Below are positions 26,566 through 36,092 of a stretch of 64,000 bases of DNA, one piece after another. A program made the position numbers and the translations under genes. The DNA comes from Pollutimonas thiosulfatoxidans (GTDB taxonomy: Bacteria > Pseudomonadota > Gammaproteobacteria > Burkholderiales > Burkholderiaceae_B): the NCBI RefSeq assembly GCF_004022565.1, contig NZ_CP022987.1:2046001-2110000 (forward strand), given 5' to 3'. Under the pieces are notes generated by a model. The model made no database searches. It saw only the letters and a list, made by a program, of their open reading frames with translations, and was not told where the DNA came from. Position 1 is the first letter of the stretch, and every line of letters begins with the position of its first letter.

Positions 26566-27402
26566 ATGCCTTCCACCGCAACACTTCCCGCATTCGTTTC
26601 CCGCTCCACCGATTCCCCATTGCACTACACCGAGGCAGGCACCGGCGACATCCTGCTGCTGATCCACGGATCTTTGTGCGACTACCGCTATTGGCGTTGG
26701 CAACTGCCCGCCTTGTCCCAGCAGATACGCACGGTAGCGCCCAGCCTGCGGGGCTACTGGCCGGATGCCATCAAAGAGGAAGACCCGTCGTTCAGTATTA
26801 CCCGGCACGCACAGGATCTCATTGCCTTCATTAATGAAATTGCTGGCGACAGACCGGTCCATGTGTTGGGGCATTCCCGCGGGGCGCAGGTGGCAGTAGA
26901 GTTAGCTTGCCGTGTGCCTGAGCGGATCCGCAGCTTGACACTGGCTGACCCGGGTTTCGCCCTTAGGGGCGAAGCACTGCATACGTCGTTTCAAGCGTCG
27001 ATCGTGGATCGGCTGGTAGCGGGAGAAGTCGAGGAAGCGCTGGCCACCTTTGTTGACACCGTCAACGGGACAGGCACCTGGCGCAAAATGGTGGGCTGGT
27101 TCAAGTCCATGGTTCGCGACAATGCCTACACCCTGGTTTCGCAGGTTCATGAAGCACCGCAGCCGGTAGATCTTGCGCAGATGGCCAAGCTGGCTTGCCC
27201 CCTGCTGCTGATAGGCGGTGAACAAAGCCCCGCTCGGTATCACAGCCGGCTGGACGCTCTGCAGGCAGCCCTGCCGGGCGCCACCCGCGTCACCATTCCG
27301 ATGGCCGCGCATGGCATGAATTTGGCCAATCCGGTAATGTTCAACCGCGTCGTGGCTGAGTTCCTGGCGAGCACGGGCCCGACAGAGCCGAAGCTGGACT
27401 GA
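26566..27402 (+). CDS. alpha/beta hydrolase
   Basis: 278 residues of alpha/beta-hydrolase fold. The oxyanion region LLLIHGSLCDYRYW (about 26-39), nucleophile elbow VLGHSRGAQ (Ser about 105) and a C-terminal His in PMAAHGMNLANP are in place. Because it trails a chelate-type ABC transporter by 9 bp, it might cleave an imported ester such as a siderophore, but the sequence also fits general carboxylesterases or lactonases. Confidence 0.8.
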   Translation: MPSTATLPAFVSRSTDSPLHYTEAGTGDILLLIHGSLCDYRYWRWQLPALSQQIRTVAPSLRGYWPDAIKEEDPSFSITRHAQDLIAFINEIAGDRPVHVLGHSRGAQVAVELACRVPERIRSLTLADPGFALRGEALHTSFQASIVDRLVAGEVEEALATFVDTVNGTGTWRKMVGWFKSMVRDNAYTLVSQVHEAPQPVDLAQMAKLACPLLLIGGEQSPARYHSRLDALQAALPGATRVTIPMAAHGMNLANPVMFNRVVAEFLASTGPTEPKLD

Positions 27403-27458
27403 CGAGCGCTCAGGAGCGCCGGATGGCGCATCCTGAGGGCGACGTTTGCAAGCTTTGC

Positions 27459-27944
27459 CTAATGAGCCTGCGTATTGGCGGGCTTGACCTCGCACTGAGC
27501 CATGGCCTTCTCGCCGGTGTCGAAAAAGAAATCGATGGCGACCTGGCTTCCTATGGCCGGTGCAGCGTGGGGCTGCTCGAGCATGGCATGATAGCCACCC
27601 GGTTTGAACTCAAGCCGGCCCTGCGCCGGAATCGCCACATCGTGGGTTTCCGACATGCGGCTCATGCCGTCTTTGTGGGTGGTCTGGTGCAACATCACCA
27701 TGCCGTAAGTGGCCGATGCCGCTGACTGCAGCTTGGCATCGGTCTTGCCCGAATTCTCAATGATGAAGTATCCGGCCGATGGCGCGGGCGCCGGTAACGA
27801 GCGTATCCAGCAGCCGCTGACTTTCAGCGTGCTCGATACCTCGGCATCCGCCGGTGCTTGGGTGTGCTGGTGGGTTCCATGGGCGAAGCACGAGAAGGCG
27901 GCACCGCCAAGGCTTAGCATGGCTGCTACGATTAGTTTATTCAT
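27459..27944 (-). CDS. periplasmic copper chaperone PCu(A)C
   Basis: A 161-residue exported protein with a signal peptide (MNKLIVAAMLSLGGAAFSCFA) and a His-rich start (HGTHQHTQ). The PCu(A)C copper site is visible as MVMLHQTTHKDGMSRM followed by GGYHAML. It delivers Cu(I) for cytochrome oxidase assembly, often with Sco. The upstream DUF2946 gene ends 25 bp before it, a frequent pairing. Confidence 0.9.
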   Translation of the reverse strand: MNKLIVAAMLSLGGAAFSCFAHGTHQHTQAPADAEVSSTLKVSGCWIRSLPAPAPSAGYFIIENSGKTDAKLQSAASATYGMVMLHQTTHKDGMSRMSETHDVAIPAQGRLEFKPGGYHAMLEQPHAAPAIGSQVAIDFFFDTGEKAMAQCEVKPANTQAH

Positions 27945-27969
27945 GACCTATCCCTGTAGATTTTGCTAA

Positions 27970-28401
27970 TTAGAAAACAAACTGGCTGGGGGATGGGTTG
28001 GGCGGCGGCGCGCGAGATCCTATGGGGGGGCCAAGCAAGACATAACGCAGCCCCGGCGGCGCCCGCCGCAGTAAAAGTCGACCTGCCACATAGAACAGAG
28101 CAATGACCAAGCCCATTGCAGCCAACAGCAAGATGGACTGGTCAGTGGCGGCGCCAAACGCGCACTGCAATGCCGGCGGCTCGGCTTGCTGGTTGCTGCT
28201 GTCCAACGCCAAGGTCTTGATCACGCCTGAAGGCAAACCCTTGACGCAGAGCGTCATGGTCAGCAAGGCGCCGTTGCCCGCAGCGTGGGCTGGCATGTAT
28301 CCCATGGGAATGAAAGCACGCAGCAGGAACAGCAACATCAGCACCACGGCGAAAGAACGCCGCGCGCCTGCTGAAAACGACTTATTCCTGTGCCTGCTCA
28401 T
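27970..28401 (-). CDS. DUF2946 family membrane protein
   Basis: 143 residues. The N-terminal segment FAVVLMLLFLLRAFIPMGYMPA is diagnostic for DUF2946. A Cys pair (LCVKGLP, LQCAFG) and a second membrane helix (ILLLAAMGLVIALFYVAGRLLL) precede a Pro-rich tail. The function is unproven; members sit beside copper-handling genes, as here. It is transcribed away from the thioesterase gene. Confidence 0.8.
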   Translation of the reverse strand: MSRHRNKSFSAGARRSFAVVLMLLFLLRAFIPMGYMPAHAAGNGALLTMTLCVKGLPSGVIKTLALDSSNQQAEPPALQCAFGAATDQSILLLAAMGLVIALFYVAGRLLLRRAPPGLRYVLLGPPIGSRAPPPNPSPSQFVF

Positions 28402-28439
28402 GGGCGCAAGTGTACTATGACCATGCTTCCATTCCTTCG

Positions 28440-28895
28440 ATGACCGTTATGCCATCCATCAGTCCCATCATGCCCGACCCCGCTCCAAAAACGACTGTCG
28501 CTGACTTCAAACGCCTGCTGGAGGGCCATCATCCCTTTGCCGCTATCCTTGAGATCGACATCCTTGAAATCGGCCATGGCACCGCAACCTTGAAGCTGCC
28601 CGAACGCAGCGAACATCAACGACTGGGTGGCACAATTGCCGGACCGATGCTGATGGGGCTCGCCGACCTGGCTCTTTACGCCGCCATTGTCGGTGCCACC
28701 GGTAATGCCGAAGCGGTCACCGCCAGCCTCACCATGAATTTCCTGCGCAAGACGCCGCCTGGTGGCGTGCTCGCCCATGCACGCATACTGAAGACCGGTC
28801 GCATGGCGGCGGGTGAAGTGCTGCTGGTTCCGGCTGCAGGCGGCGAACCTGTCGCGCAAGCCATCAGTACATGGTCCTTGCCGCGCAGAAGCTGA
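28440..28895 (+). CDS. PaaI-family (hotdog) thioesterase
   Basis: A hotdog-fold acyl-CoA thioesterase of about 151 residues. The helix motif GGTIAGPMLMGLADLALYAAI (about 60-80) and strand TASLTMNFLRKTPPGG are typical of PaaI/YiiD relatives. The substrate is unknown. Starts at 28410, 28440 and 28470 are all possible; I prefer 28440 without a strong ribosome site to decide. It precedes the MATE pump gene by 52 bp. Confidence 0.75.
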   Translation: MTVMPSISPIMPDPAPKTTVADFKRLLEGHHPFAAILEIDILEIGHGTATLKLPERSEHQRLGGTIAGPMLMGLADLALYAAIVGATGNAEAVTASLTMNFLRKTPPGGVLAHARILKTGRMAAGEVLLVPAAGGEPVAQAISTWSLPRRS

Positions 28896-28947
28896 AACCT
28901 AAAGCGCACCCAGCACGTCGATCGACGCCATTGACGGACACTTGTAC

Positions 28948-30333
28948 ATGCCGCAAGCGATCACCAGAAACAAGCGGACCCAAATATGGCTAACTGAGTT
29001 GCGCGCGTCGCTGCGCCTGGGCTGGCCGTTGATCCTGACCAATCTGGCGCAGATCGCGCTGCTGACTACAGACCTGATTTACATAGGCCGGCTGGGTGCC
29101 GAGGAACTGGCTGCAGCATCGCTGTCCATCAGTCTTTACCACACCTTCATGATCTTCAGTCTGGGCCTGGTGTCGGCGACCATACCGATGTTGGCCACCG
29201 TGCTGGGCAGGCGCCGGCACGCGGTCCGTGAGGTACGGCGCACGGTTCGCCAAGGCCTCTGGACCAGCGTGCTGATCTGCATCCCAGTATGGCTCATCCT
29301 TTGGCAGGCCGAAGCCATACTGGTGGCAATGGGGCAAGATCCCGCCATGGCCGCCCGCGCAATCGAGCTGATGCGCACGCTGCAATGGGCGCTGCTGCCC
29401 TACCTGGGCTACATCGTGCTGCGCTCTTTTCTCGCCGCCATGGAGCAGCCGGCCTGGACCTTGATTGTGGCCGGGGCAGCGATTGCTTTCAACGCCATGG
29501 CAGGATGGCTGCTTATCCTGGGTAACTGGGGTTTCCCGGCAATGGGACTCGCCGGCGCGGGTATCGCCAGCACAGCATCCAGCGTGCTGATGTTCGCAGG
29601 CCTGGCCCTGCTGCTCAGCCGCAACAAGCGGTTCCGACGCTACCATTTACTGGGACGCTTCTGGCAAGTGGACCTGCGACGGCTGGCCGAGCTGTGGCGC
29701 CTGGGCATCCCCATCGCCATTACCTTCACGCTGGAAACCTTGGTGTTCTACGCCGCGGTCATGTTGATGGGTATGCTGGGCACGACCGAGCTCGCCGCGC
29801 ATGCGATTGCCATGCAGATTGTGACGATCACCTTCATGGTGCCGCTGGGTTTTGGGCAGGTTGCCACCATCAGGGTCGGGCGTGCAGCGGGCCGCGGCCA
29901 GTGGCACGATGTGCGGCGCGCCGGCTGGGCATCCTACGCCATGGGAGTCGGCTTCATGGCTATCGCCGCACTGTGCTTGTGGCTGGCGCCGCTTACCTTG
30001 ATTGGCTTGTTTCTGGACGTCTCCTTGCCTTCAAACGCGCCCGTTATTGCCATGGCTGTCCAATTTCTGGCGCTGGCTGCCCTCTTCCAACTGGCCGACG
30101 GCGCCCAGGCCGTGGCGGCCGGCATGCTGCGTGGCCTGCATGACACCCGGGCGCCCATGGTACTGGCAGCGCTGGGCTATTGGGGCCTGGGCGTGCCCGC
30201 GGGCGCCTTCATGGCATTTATCTTGGGCTGGGGCGGGCCGGGCATCTGGATAGGTTTGGCCACCGGTCTGACTGTGGTTGCCGTCCTGCTTACCCTGCGC
30301 TGGATGCATCGCAGCCGCATTAAGCACAGTTAA
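28948..30333 (+). CDS. MATE family efflux transporter (NorM-like)
   Basis: 461 residues with twelve predicted transmembrane helices in two related halves (GWPLILTNLAQIALLTTDLIYIGRLG, and LWRLGIPIAITFTLETLVFYAAVMLMGMLG). This repeated GxPxxxTxxxE pattern is the NorM signature. It exports cationic drugs or metabolites by sodium or proton antiport. ATG 28948 is chosen over an in-frame TTG at 28942. Confidence 0.92.
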   Translation: MPQAITRNKRTQIWLTELRASLRLGWPLILTNLAQIALLTTDLIYIGRLGAEELAAASLSISLYHTFMIFSLGLVSATIPMLATVLGRRRHAVREVRRTVRQGLWTSVLICIPVWLILWQAEAILVAMGQDPAMAARAIELMRTLQWALLPYLGYIVLRSFLAAMEQPAWTLIVAGAAIAFNAMAGWLLILGNWGFPAMGLAGAGIASTASSVLMFAGLALLLSRNKRFRRYHLLGRFWQVDLRRLAELWRLGIPIAITFTLETLVFYAAVMLMGMLGTTELAAHAIAMQIVTITFMVPLGFGQVATIRVGRAAGRGQWHDVRRAGWASYAMGVGFMAIAALCLWLAPLTLIGLFLDVSLPSNAPVIAMAVQFLALAALFQLADGAQAVAAGMLRGLHDTRAPMVLAALGYWGLGVPAGAFMAFILGWGGPGIWIGLATGLTVVAVLLTLRWMHRSRIKHS

Positions 30334-30374
30334 ATCGTTTATGCTGCCACGATCAAAACGCCGCAAGGAGAATC

Positions 30375-31370
30375 ATGCAATACCGACGACTGGGAAACAG
30401 CAATTTACAAGTTTCGGCCCTGTGCCTGGGCTCGATGATGTTCGGCGATCAAACCGACCAGGCCGAAGCCGCCCGCATTGTCGATTCGGCCGCCGACCAT
30501 GGCATCAACTTCATCGACACTGCCGACGTCTACGGCAAGGGCGCGTCGGAACAAATGGTAGGCCGGCTGATTGCGGCAAAGCGCCACGACTGGGTACTTG
30601 CCACCAAATTAGGCAACGCCATGTCGAAGGCACCGAATCAGTCTCATTATTCGCGGCACTGGATGATACGAGAGGTCGAGGTCAGCCTGCAGCGCCTCGC
30701 TACTGAACACATCGACATCCTGTATCTGCATCGCGACTTCCACCAAGAGAACCTTGAAGAAGCCGTGCGCAGCTTGGGCGATCTGATACGGGACGGCAAG
30801 ATACGGGCTTACGGCCTGTCCAATTTTCGGGGCTGGCGCATTGCCGAGATCATGCGTCTATGCCAGCAATTGAATGTACCGCAACCCATTGTTTGCCAGC
30901 CGTACTACAACTTGCTTAACCGTGGACCCGAGGTGGAAATCCTTCCGGCCTGCGCCCATTACGGCCTCGGGGTCGTGCCCTATAGCCCCATCGCACGCGG
31001 CGTACTGACCGGCAAGTATCAACCGGGGCGCGCCCCCTCCGCCGACTCGCGTGCGGGGCGCAACGACAAGCGCATGATGGAAACCGAGTTCAGGGAAGAG
31101 TCGCTGCAGATTGCGCAAACCTTGCAGGCGCATTGCGAGCAGCGCGGCATCAAGCTGGCGCATTTCGCCACCGCCTGGGTGCTTGCCAACCGCCATGTCA
31201 GCGCGGTCATTGCCGGGCCACGTACCCTGGCACAGCTGGAAGACTACTACCCTGCGTTGGAAGTACAGGTAAGCGCTGAGGAAGAAGCGCTGGTAAATGG
31301 TCTGGTAGCACCGGGGCATGCTTCCACCCCGGGCTTTAACGATCCCAGCTACCCTTTCTTTGGCCGCTAA
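30375..31370 (+). CDS. aldo/keto reductase
   Basis: 331 residues forming a TIM-barrel NAD(P)H oxidoreductase. The catalytic tetrad is visible: Asp and Tyr in FIDTADVYGKGASE (about 49-57), Lys in VLATKLGN (about 78) and His in ILYLHRDF (about 117). The cofactor segment ends in VSAVIAGPRTLAQLEDYYPAL. AAGGAG precedes the start. The natural substrate is not evident. A shared terminator lies between it and the convergent nucleoside ABC operon. Confidence 0.9.
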   Translation: MQYRRLGNSNLQVSALCLGSMMFGDQTDQAEAARIVDSAADHGINFIDTADVYGKGASEQMVGRLIAAKRHDWVLATKLGNAMSKAPNQSHYSRHWMIREVEVSLQRLATEHIDILYLHRDFHQENLEEAVRSLGDLIRDGKIRAYGLSNFRGWRIAEIMRLCQQLNVPQPIVCQPYYNLLNRGPEVEILPACAHYGLGVVPYSPIARGVLTGKYQPGRAPSADSRAGRNDKRMMETEFREESLQIAQTLQAHCEQRGIKLAHFATAWVLANRHVSAVIAGPRTLAQLEDYYPALEVQVSAEEEALVNGLVAPGHASTPGFNDPSYPFFGR

Positions 31371-31379
31371 CAGGCCATA

Positions 31380-31404
31380 GCCCTGCACACCCAGTGTGCA
31401 GGGC
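31380..31404. terminator. bidirectional terminator hairpin between convergent operons
   Basis: A perfect 10-bp stem GCCCTGCACA/TGTGCAGGGC with a 5-nt loop, 9 bp after the aldo/keto reductase stop and 12 bp from the convergent substrate-binding gene's stop. T-runs are weak, so efficiency is uncertain. Confidence 0.6.
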
Positions 31405-31416
31405 CGGCACATTGCT

Positions 31417-32511
31417 TTACTTGGTGGGCAGCTTGCCTGCAACGCCCTGAACGTAATAGTTCATCTTGTTCAGGCCGTCATCGTCCAGCGCGCCGGACTC
31501 CAGGCGTACTTTGCCTTCGTTGTCAGTAACCGGCGCGCCAAAGGGCGACAAGGTTCCTGCAACGATTTCGGCTTGCTTGTCCAACACCAATTGCTTGACG
31601 TCATCCGGTACGGCGGGCCCGAATCCCTCTATGGCCGCCATGCCTTCCTTGATACCGCCCCATGTGCTGTCGGACTTCCAGGTGCCGTCCAACACGCTTT
31701 GGGCCGACTTGGTGAAGTACTTGCCCCAATGATGGGTAACCGCCGCCAGTTGCGCCTGGGGACCGAACTTGCTCATGTCCGAGTGATAGGCAACGGCATA
31801 CTTGCCTTGCTCTTGCGCAGCCTGGACGGTGGCGGTCGAGTCAGTATGATGGGTGACGATATCTGCCCCCTGGCCCATTAGCGCCAGTGCAGCGTCGCGC
31901 TCTTTACCCGGATCGAACCAGCTGTTGACCCAAATGACACGGACCTCGGCTTGCGGGTTGACGCTGCGCATGCCACGCGTGAAAGCGTTAATGCCCTGCA
32001 ACACCTCGGGGATGGGGAAGGCGCCAACATAACCGGCCACATTGGACTTGGTCATCTTGCCCGCCAGGATGCCGGCAAGGTAGCGGGCTTCATAGAAACG
32101 CGAATTGGTCGTGGCCACGTTGGGCGCTGTCTTGTACCCGGTGGAATGCACGAACTTCACATCGGGAAACTGCTTCGCCACTTTAAGCGTCGGGTTCATA
32201 TAACCGAAGGACGTCGTGAAGATCAGCTTGTTGCCTTGCTGCGCCAGGTCGCGGATGACACGCTCGGCGTCGGCTCCTTCGGGGACGTCTTCGACGTAAG
32301 TGCTCTTGACCTTGTCGCCCAGGGATTGCTCCATTTCCTTGCGACCTATGTCTTGCTGCCAGGTCCAGCCGGCTTCGCCGATGGGGCTGACATAAACAAA
32401 ACCGATCTTGAGTGGTTCTTTCTCGGCCGCTGCGGCTGTTCCCGCAGCCAGGGTCAATGCCGGCACCAGGGCCGCCGCCCACAACGCTTTGCGCATGAAT
32501 GTTGAAGACAT
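31417..32511 (-). CDS. BMP-family ABC transporter substrate-binding protein (nucleoside/purine)
   Basis: 364 residues with a signal peptide ending AAGTAAAAE, then a PnrA/Med-type domain (IGFVYVSPIGEAGWTWQQD, FTTSFGYMNPTLKVAKQFPD, GYVGAFPIPEVLQGINAF). Such proteins bind nucleosides or purine bases in the periplasm. It is the last gene of a four-gene import operon, 8 bp after the second permease. Confidence 0.9.
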   Translation of the reverse strand: MSSTFMRKALWAAALVPALTLAAGTAAAAEKEPLKIGFVYVSPIGEAGWTWQQDIGRKEMEQSLGDKVKSTYVEDVPEGADAERVIRDLAQQGNKLIFTTSFGYMNPTLKVAKQFPDVKFVHSTGYKTAPNVATTNSRFYEARYLAGILAGKMTKSNVAGYVGAFPIPEVLQGINAFTRGMRSVNPQAEVRVIWVNSWFDPGKERDAALALMGQGADIVTHHTDSTATVQAAQEQGKYAVAYHSDMSKFGPQAQLAAVTHHWGKYFTKSAQSVLDGTWKSDSTWGGIKEGMAAIEGFGPAVPDDVKQLVLDKQAEIVAGTLSPFGAPVTDNEGKVRLESGALDDDGLNKMNYYVQGVAGKLPTK

Positions 32512-32519
32512 GATATTCC

Positions 32520-33437
32520 TTAGAGGTTCGGGTTGAAGTTTTTCCCCAATGACGCCGGCATATTAAGCCGGATCCAGTTGGCGTTTCGAGAAATCAGGAC
32601 CAGCACCAGTATGGTGGCCAGATACGGCAGCATGGATAAGAGCTGGGAGGCTATCGGTACACCCAGCGCTTGCATATGATAGGAAAGAATGGTGATTCCG
32701 CCAAACAAATAAGCACCTATCAGCACGCGTGCCGGGCGCCAGGTGGCGAAAGTGGTCAGCGCCAGTGCGATCCACCCGCGCCCGGCGACCATGCCTTCCA
32801 CCCACATGGGCGTATAGACCAATGACATGAATGCGCCCGCCAGGCCGCAACAAGCGCCACCGAACAGCAAGGCGGCCAAGCGGATGCGGCGCACGTTATA
32901 CCCCAGCGAATGCGCCGAGGCAGGCGATTCGCCCACGGCACGCAGCACCAGCCCCGGTCGTGTGCGGGTCAGGAACCAGGCGATGCCGCCGCAGAGCAAT
33001 AGCGACACGTACACCATGGGATGATGCCGGAAAAGCGCCTCGCCAATAAAGGGTATGTCTTGCAAGACGGGAATGCCGAACTTGCCGGCTTGCAGGGTTT
33101 CACCCACGTAGCTGATGCCGATATAAGCCGAGGCCCCCACGCCAAAAAGCGACAGGGCCAAGCCGGTGGCGACCTGATTGGCGCCCAGCCACACGGTCAG
33201 CCAGGCAAAAAAGCCCGCCAGTACCATGCCCGCCAGTGCACCTGCTGCAAAGCCCAGGGCCACGTTGCCGGTGTGGATGGAGATCGCGAAGCCGACCACC
33301 GCTGCGACCAGCATCATGCCTTCGGACCCCAGGTTGATGACGCCGGACTTCTCGTTTACCAGCAAGCCAAGGGCGGCGAGCATCAGGGGTGTACCCGCGT
33401 TGATGGCTGAAGCAAGCAGCGGTGCCAGGGCTTCCAT
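32520..33437 (-). CDS. ABC transporter permease (NupQ/YufQ-like)
   Basis: 305 residues with about nine hydrophobic segments. The GTPLMLAALGLLVNEKSGVINLGSEGMMLVAA motif is characteristic of the second permease of BMP-type nucleoside transporters. It starts at 33437, overlapping by one base the stop of the first permease, so the two are made together. Confidence 0.9.
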   Translation of the reverse strand: MEALAPLLASAINAGTPLMLAALGLLVNEKSGVINLGSEGMMLVAAVVGFAISIHTGNVALGFAAGALAGMVLAGFFAWLTVWLGANQVATGLALSLFGVGASAYIGISYVGETLQAGKFGIPVLQDIPFIGEALFRHHPMVYVSLLLCGGIAWFLTRTRPGLVLRAVGESPASAHSLGYNVRRIRLAALLFGGACCGLAGAFMSLVYTPMWVEGMVAGRGWIALALTTFATWRPARVLIGAYLFGGITILSYHMQALGVPIASQLLSMLPYLATILVLVLISRNANWIRLNMPASLGKNFNPNL

Positions 33438-34498
33438 TACTTTCTCCAGCGCAGTCGGTTATGGATCAACACATCGCAGGCCAGCAGCGAAAACAGCAGT
33501 ATCCCCTGAAAGATGCCGGTAATCGCGCTGGGCATGCCCAACCGGCTTTGCGAGAGTTCGCCGCCGATATAAAGCAGGGCCATGATGAAGCTTGAAAAGA
33601 TCACGCCCACGGGATGCAGGCGGCCCACAAAGGCCACGATAATGGCTGCAAAGCCGTAACCCGGCGATACCGACGGCGTCAGTTGTCCGATGGGACCCAT
33701 CACCTCGCAAGCACCCGCCAGACCGGCCAGGCCGCCGGACATCAGCATACAGGTCCATAAAGACCGGCGCGACGAAAAGCCGGCGTAGCGGGCCGCCAGC
33801 GGCGCCATCCCGCCGACCTGCAGCTTGAACCCTGCAAAGCTGCGCGAAAGATACAGCCACCCCAACAAGGCCGCAGCTACGGCCAGGACGATGCCCAGAT
33901 GCAGACGCGTGCCGGGCAGCACCATGGGAAGCAAAAATCCATCAGAGAACAACTGCGACTGCGGAAAGCCGAAGCCATCCGGATCCATCAAGATGCCGTG
34001 CACCAGATAACTCAAGAGCAGTTGCGCCACATAGACCAGCATCAGCGAAACCAGTATCTCGTTGGCGTTGTAGCTGTCGCGCAACCAGGCAACGATGGCA
34101 GCCCACAACATGCCGCCGCAGGCGCCCGCCAGCAAGGCCAGCGCAATCATGCCTGCGCCTCCGTTAGTGCCATCATCCAATTGCAAGACAACGGCCCCTG
34201 CGGCAATCGAGCCCAGGACCAACTGCCCTTCGGCGCCGATGTTGAAAATGTTGGCTCGAAAGCACATGGCCAGGCCGACCGATATCAGCAGCAGCGGCGC
34301 CACCTTGACGCCCACCTCGGCCCAGCCGTGCATGTCTTTGATGGGTTCAAGAAAAAACACCGCCAGGCTGGCCAGTGGATCTTTGCCCACGGCCACAAAC
34401 AGCACCACGCCGCACATCATAGTAAGCGCCACCGCAAACACGGGCGATAGCCATGACATCCACACCGAAGGCTGCGCGCGCGGCTCCAGCTTAATCAT
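33437..34498 (-). CDS. ABC transporter permease (NupP/YufP-like)
   Basis: 353 residues, multi-spanning. The LISVGLAMCFRANIFNIGAEGQLVLGSIAAG motif and PGYGFAAIIVAFVGRLHPVGVI mark the larger BPD-transp-2 permease of nucleoside importers. Its start overlaps the 3' end of the ATPase gene by 8 bp. It forms the channel with the following permease. Confidence 0.9.
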   Translation of the reverse strand: MIKLEPRAQPSVWMSWLSPVFAVALTMMCGVVLFVAVGKDPLASLAVFFLEPIKDMHGWAEVGVKVAPLLLISVGLAMCFRANIFNIGAEGQLVLGSIAAGAVVLQLDDGTNGGAGMIALALLAGACGGMLWAAIVAWLRDSYNANEILVSLMLVYVAQLLLSYLVHGILMDPDGFGFPQSQLFSDGFLLPMVLPGTRLHLGIVLAVAAALLGWLYLSRSFAGFKLQVGGMAPLAARYAGFSSRRSLWTCMLMSGGLAGLAGACEVMGPIGQLTPSVSPGYGFAAIIVAFVGRLHPVGVIFSSFIMALLYIGGELSQSRLGMPSAITGIFQGILLFSLLACDVLIHNRLRWRK

Positions 34499-36026
34499 GC
34501 ATCGGCTCCCGACTCTGCGTTGCGTTGTGGTCGGACGGCCATAGCCCGCTCATCCAGCGCCCGATAAGGTTAAGGTCGGCTTCTGAGGTCTTGATGGGCG
34601 GCGACACCTTACCTTTGGCGATGACGACCAGGCGATCAGCGATTTCAAACAGCTCGTCGAGCTCTTCGGAAATGACCAGCACTGCGCAGCCGGCGTCGCG
34701 CAAGGCCAGGAGCTCTGTGCGGATCTGGGCCGCCGCACCCACATCGACGCCCCATGTGGGCTGGGCCACCAGCAGCACGCGGGGCTGACGCGCCACCTCG
34801 CGGCCAATAATGTACTTTTGCAAATTGCCGCCAGACAAACTGGACGCTATCGCTCCCGGGCCAGCAGCCTTGACGTTGAAGCGCTTGATGATGCCGGCCG
34901 CCAGCTGCACGGTTGCCCGCTGGCGGATGAAACCGCGGCTGACCACGCTGCTTCCCTGATGCGATAGCAATATGTTTTGCGCCAGCGTCAGTTCGGGGAC
35001 CGCCCCGCGCCCCAGGCGCTCTTCGGGCACGAAGGCCAGGCCCTGCGCGCGCCGCCAGGCTGCCGATCGGCGCCCTATCGCAGCGTCATCCAATGCCACC
35101 GTAGCAGCCGGTGCTCGCGTATCTTCGCCGGATAGCACGGCAAGCAACTCCTGCTGCCCGTTACCCGAGATACCAGCCACGCCAAGGATCTCGCCGGCAT
35201 GCACATCGAAGCTGATGTCCGTCAATTCGGTGGCAAAGGGATGCGCGCGCGGTAGCGACAGTCGCCGCACAGACAGCACGGCCGAGCCGGCTTGCTTCTC
35301 TTGGTGATCAATGGCGGGCGGCTCGGCGCCTATCATGAGCCGCGACAGACTGGCTTCGGTTTCGACGCGCGGGTCGCAGACCCCGGTGACTTTGCCACCC
35401 CGCATTACGGTGCAGGTATGGCAGAGGGAACGGATCTCGTCCAGCTTGTGGCTGATGTACAAAATACTGCAGCCCTCAGCCGCCAGTTGCCGTAAGGTAT
35501 CGAACAATTTGCCCACCGCCTGCGGCGTCAAGACCGAGGTTGGCTCGTCCAGTATCAGCAACTGCGGCTTGCCCAACAGCGCCCTGACGATCTCTACCCG
35601 CTGGCATTCACCCACCGATAAGGTATGGACGTGGCGTTGCGGTTCGAGGTCCAGGCCGTACTGGGCAGCCGTGTCGGCGATGCGCCGCTCGAGCTCGTCG
35701 ATGCGCGTACCGCTGGGCAAGCCCAATGCGATGTTTTCGGCAACCGTCAGGGTGTCGAACAGGGAAAAATGCTGGAACACCATGCCGATGCCCATCTGCC
35801 GCGCCATGGCAGGGCTTGCAATGGTTACGGGTTGACCATTCCAGGCGATGGACCCGGCATCAGGGCGGATCACGCCATAGATGACTTTCATCAGCGTGGA
35901 CTTGCCGGCCCCGTTCTCGCCGAGTACGGCGTGGATCTCTCCGGGCTGCACGACCAGACTCACCCCGTCGTTCGCCACAACGGCAGGGTACTGTTTGGTG
36001 ATGTGGTTCAGCGCGAGGCGAGTCAA
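34491..36026 (-). CDS. ABC transporter ATP-binding protein, duplicated NBD (nucleoside import)
   Basis: 511 residues with two ABC domains. The first has Walker A GENGAGKSTLM (about 35), signature LSVGECQRVEI and Walker B LLILDEPTSVL. The second begins GVAGISGNGQQELLAVLSG, a typically relaxed Walker A, with signature LSGGNLQKYIIG. This sugar/nucleoside-importer layout matches YufO/NupO. It is the first gene of the four-gene operon and is divergent from mgtC-like with a 66-bp gap. Confidence 0.92.
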   Translation of the reverse strand: MTRLALNHITKQYPAVVANDGVSLVVQPGEIHAVLGENGAGKSTLMKVIYGVIRPDAGSIAWNGQPVTIASPAMARQMGIGMVFQHFSLFDTLTVAENIALGLPSGTRIDELERRIADTAAQYGLDLEPQRHVHTLSVGECQRVEIVRALLGKPQLLILDEPTSVLTPQAVGKLFDTLRQLAAEGCSILYISHKLDEIRSLCHTCTVMRGGKVTGVCDPRVETEASLSRLMIGAEPPAIDHQEKQAGSAVLSVRRLSLPRAHPFATELTDISFDVHAGEILGVAGISGNGQQELLAVLSGEDTRAPAATVALDDAAIGRRSAAWRRAQGLAFVPEERLGRGAVPELTLAQNILLSHQGSSVVSRGFIRQRATVQLAAGIIKRFNVKAAGPGAIASSLSGGNLQKYIIGREVARQPRVLLVAQPTWGVDVGAAAQIRTELLALRDAGCAVLVISEELDELFEIADRLVVIAKGKVSPPIKTSEADLNLIGRWMSGLWPSDHNATQSREPMHD

Positions 36027-36092
36027 ACTGATTGCCGGTTGTTTCGGTTGGCTGCTATTCTAACCGCAGCTTCACGCGACAATAAGGACGTC

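Noticed and set aside
27403..27458. Terminator between the hydrolase and copper chaperone genes
   Set aside because: Complementary arms exist (GCTCAGGAGCGCC with GGCGCATCCTGAG), but the stem is imperfect and no T-run follows on either strand, so I did not list it.
35625..36092. Upstream extension of the MgtC-like frame
   Set aside because: It overlaps the divergent ABC ATPase gene on the other strand; the family start and ribosome site are at 36093.
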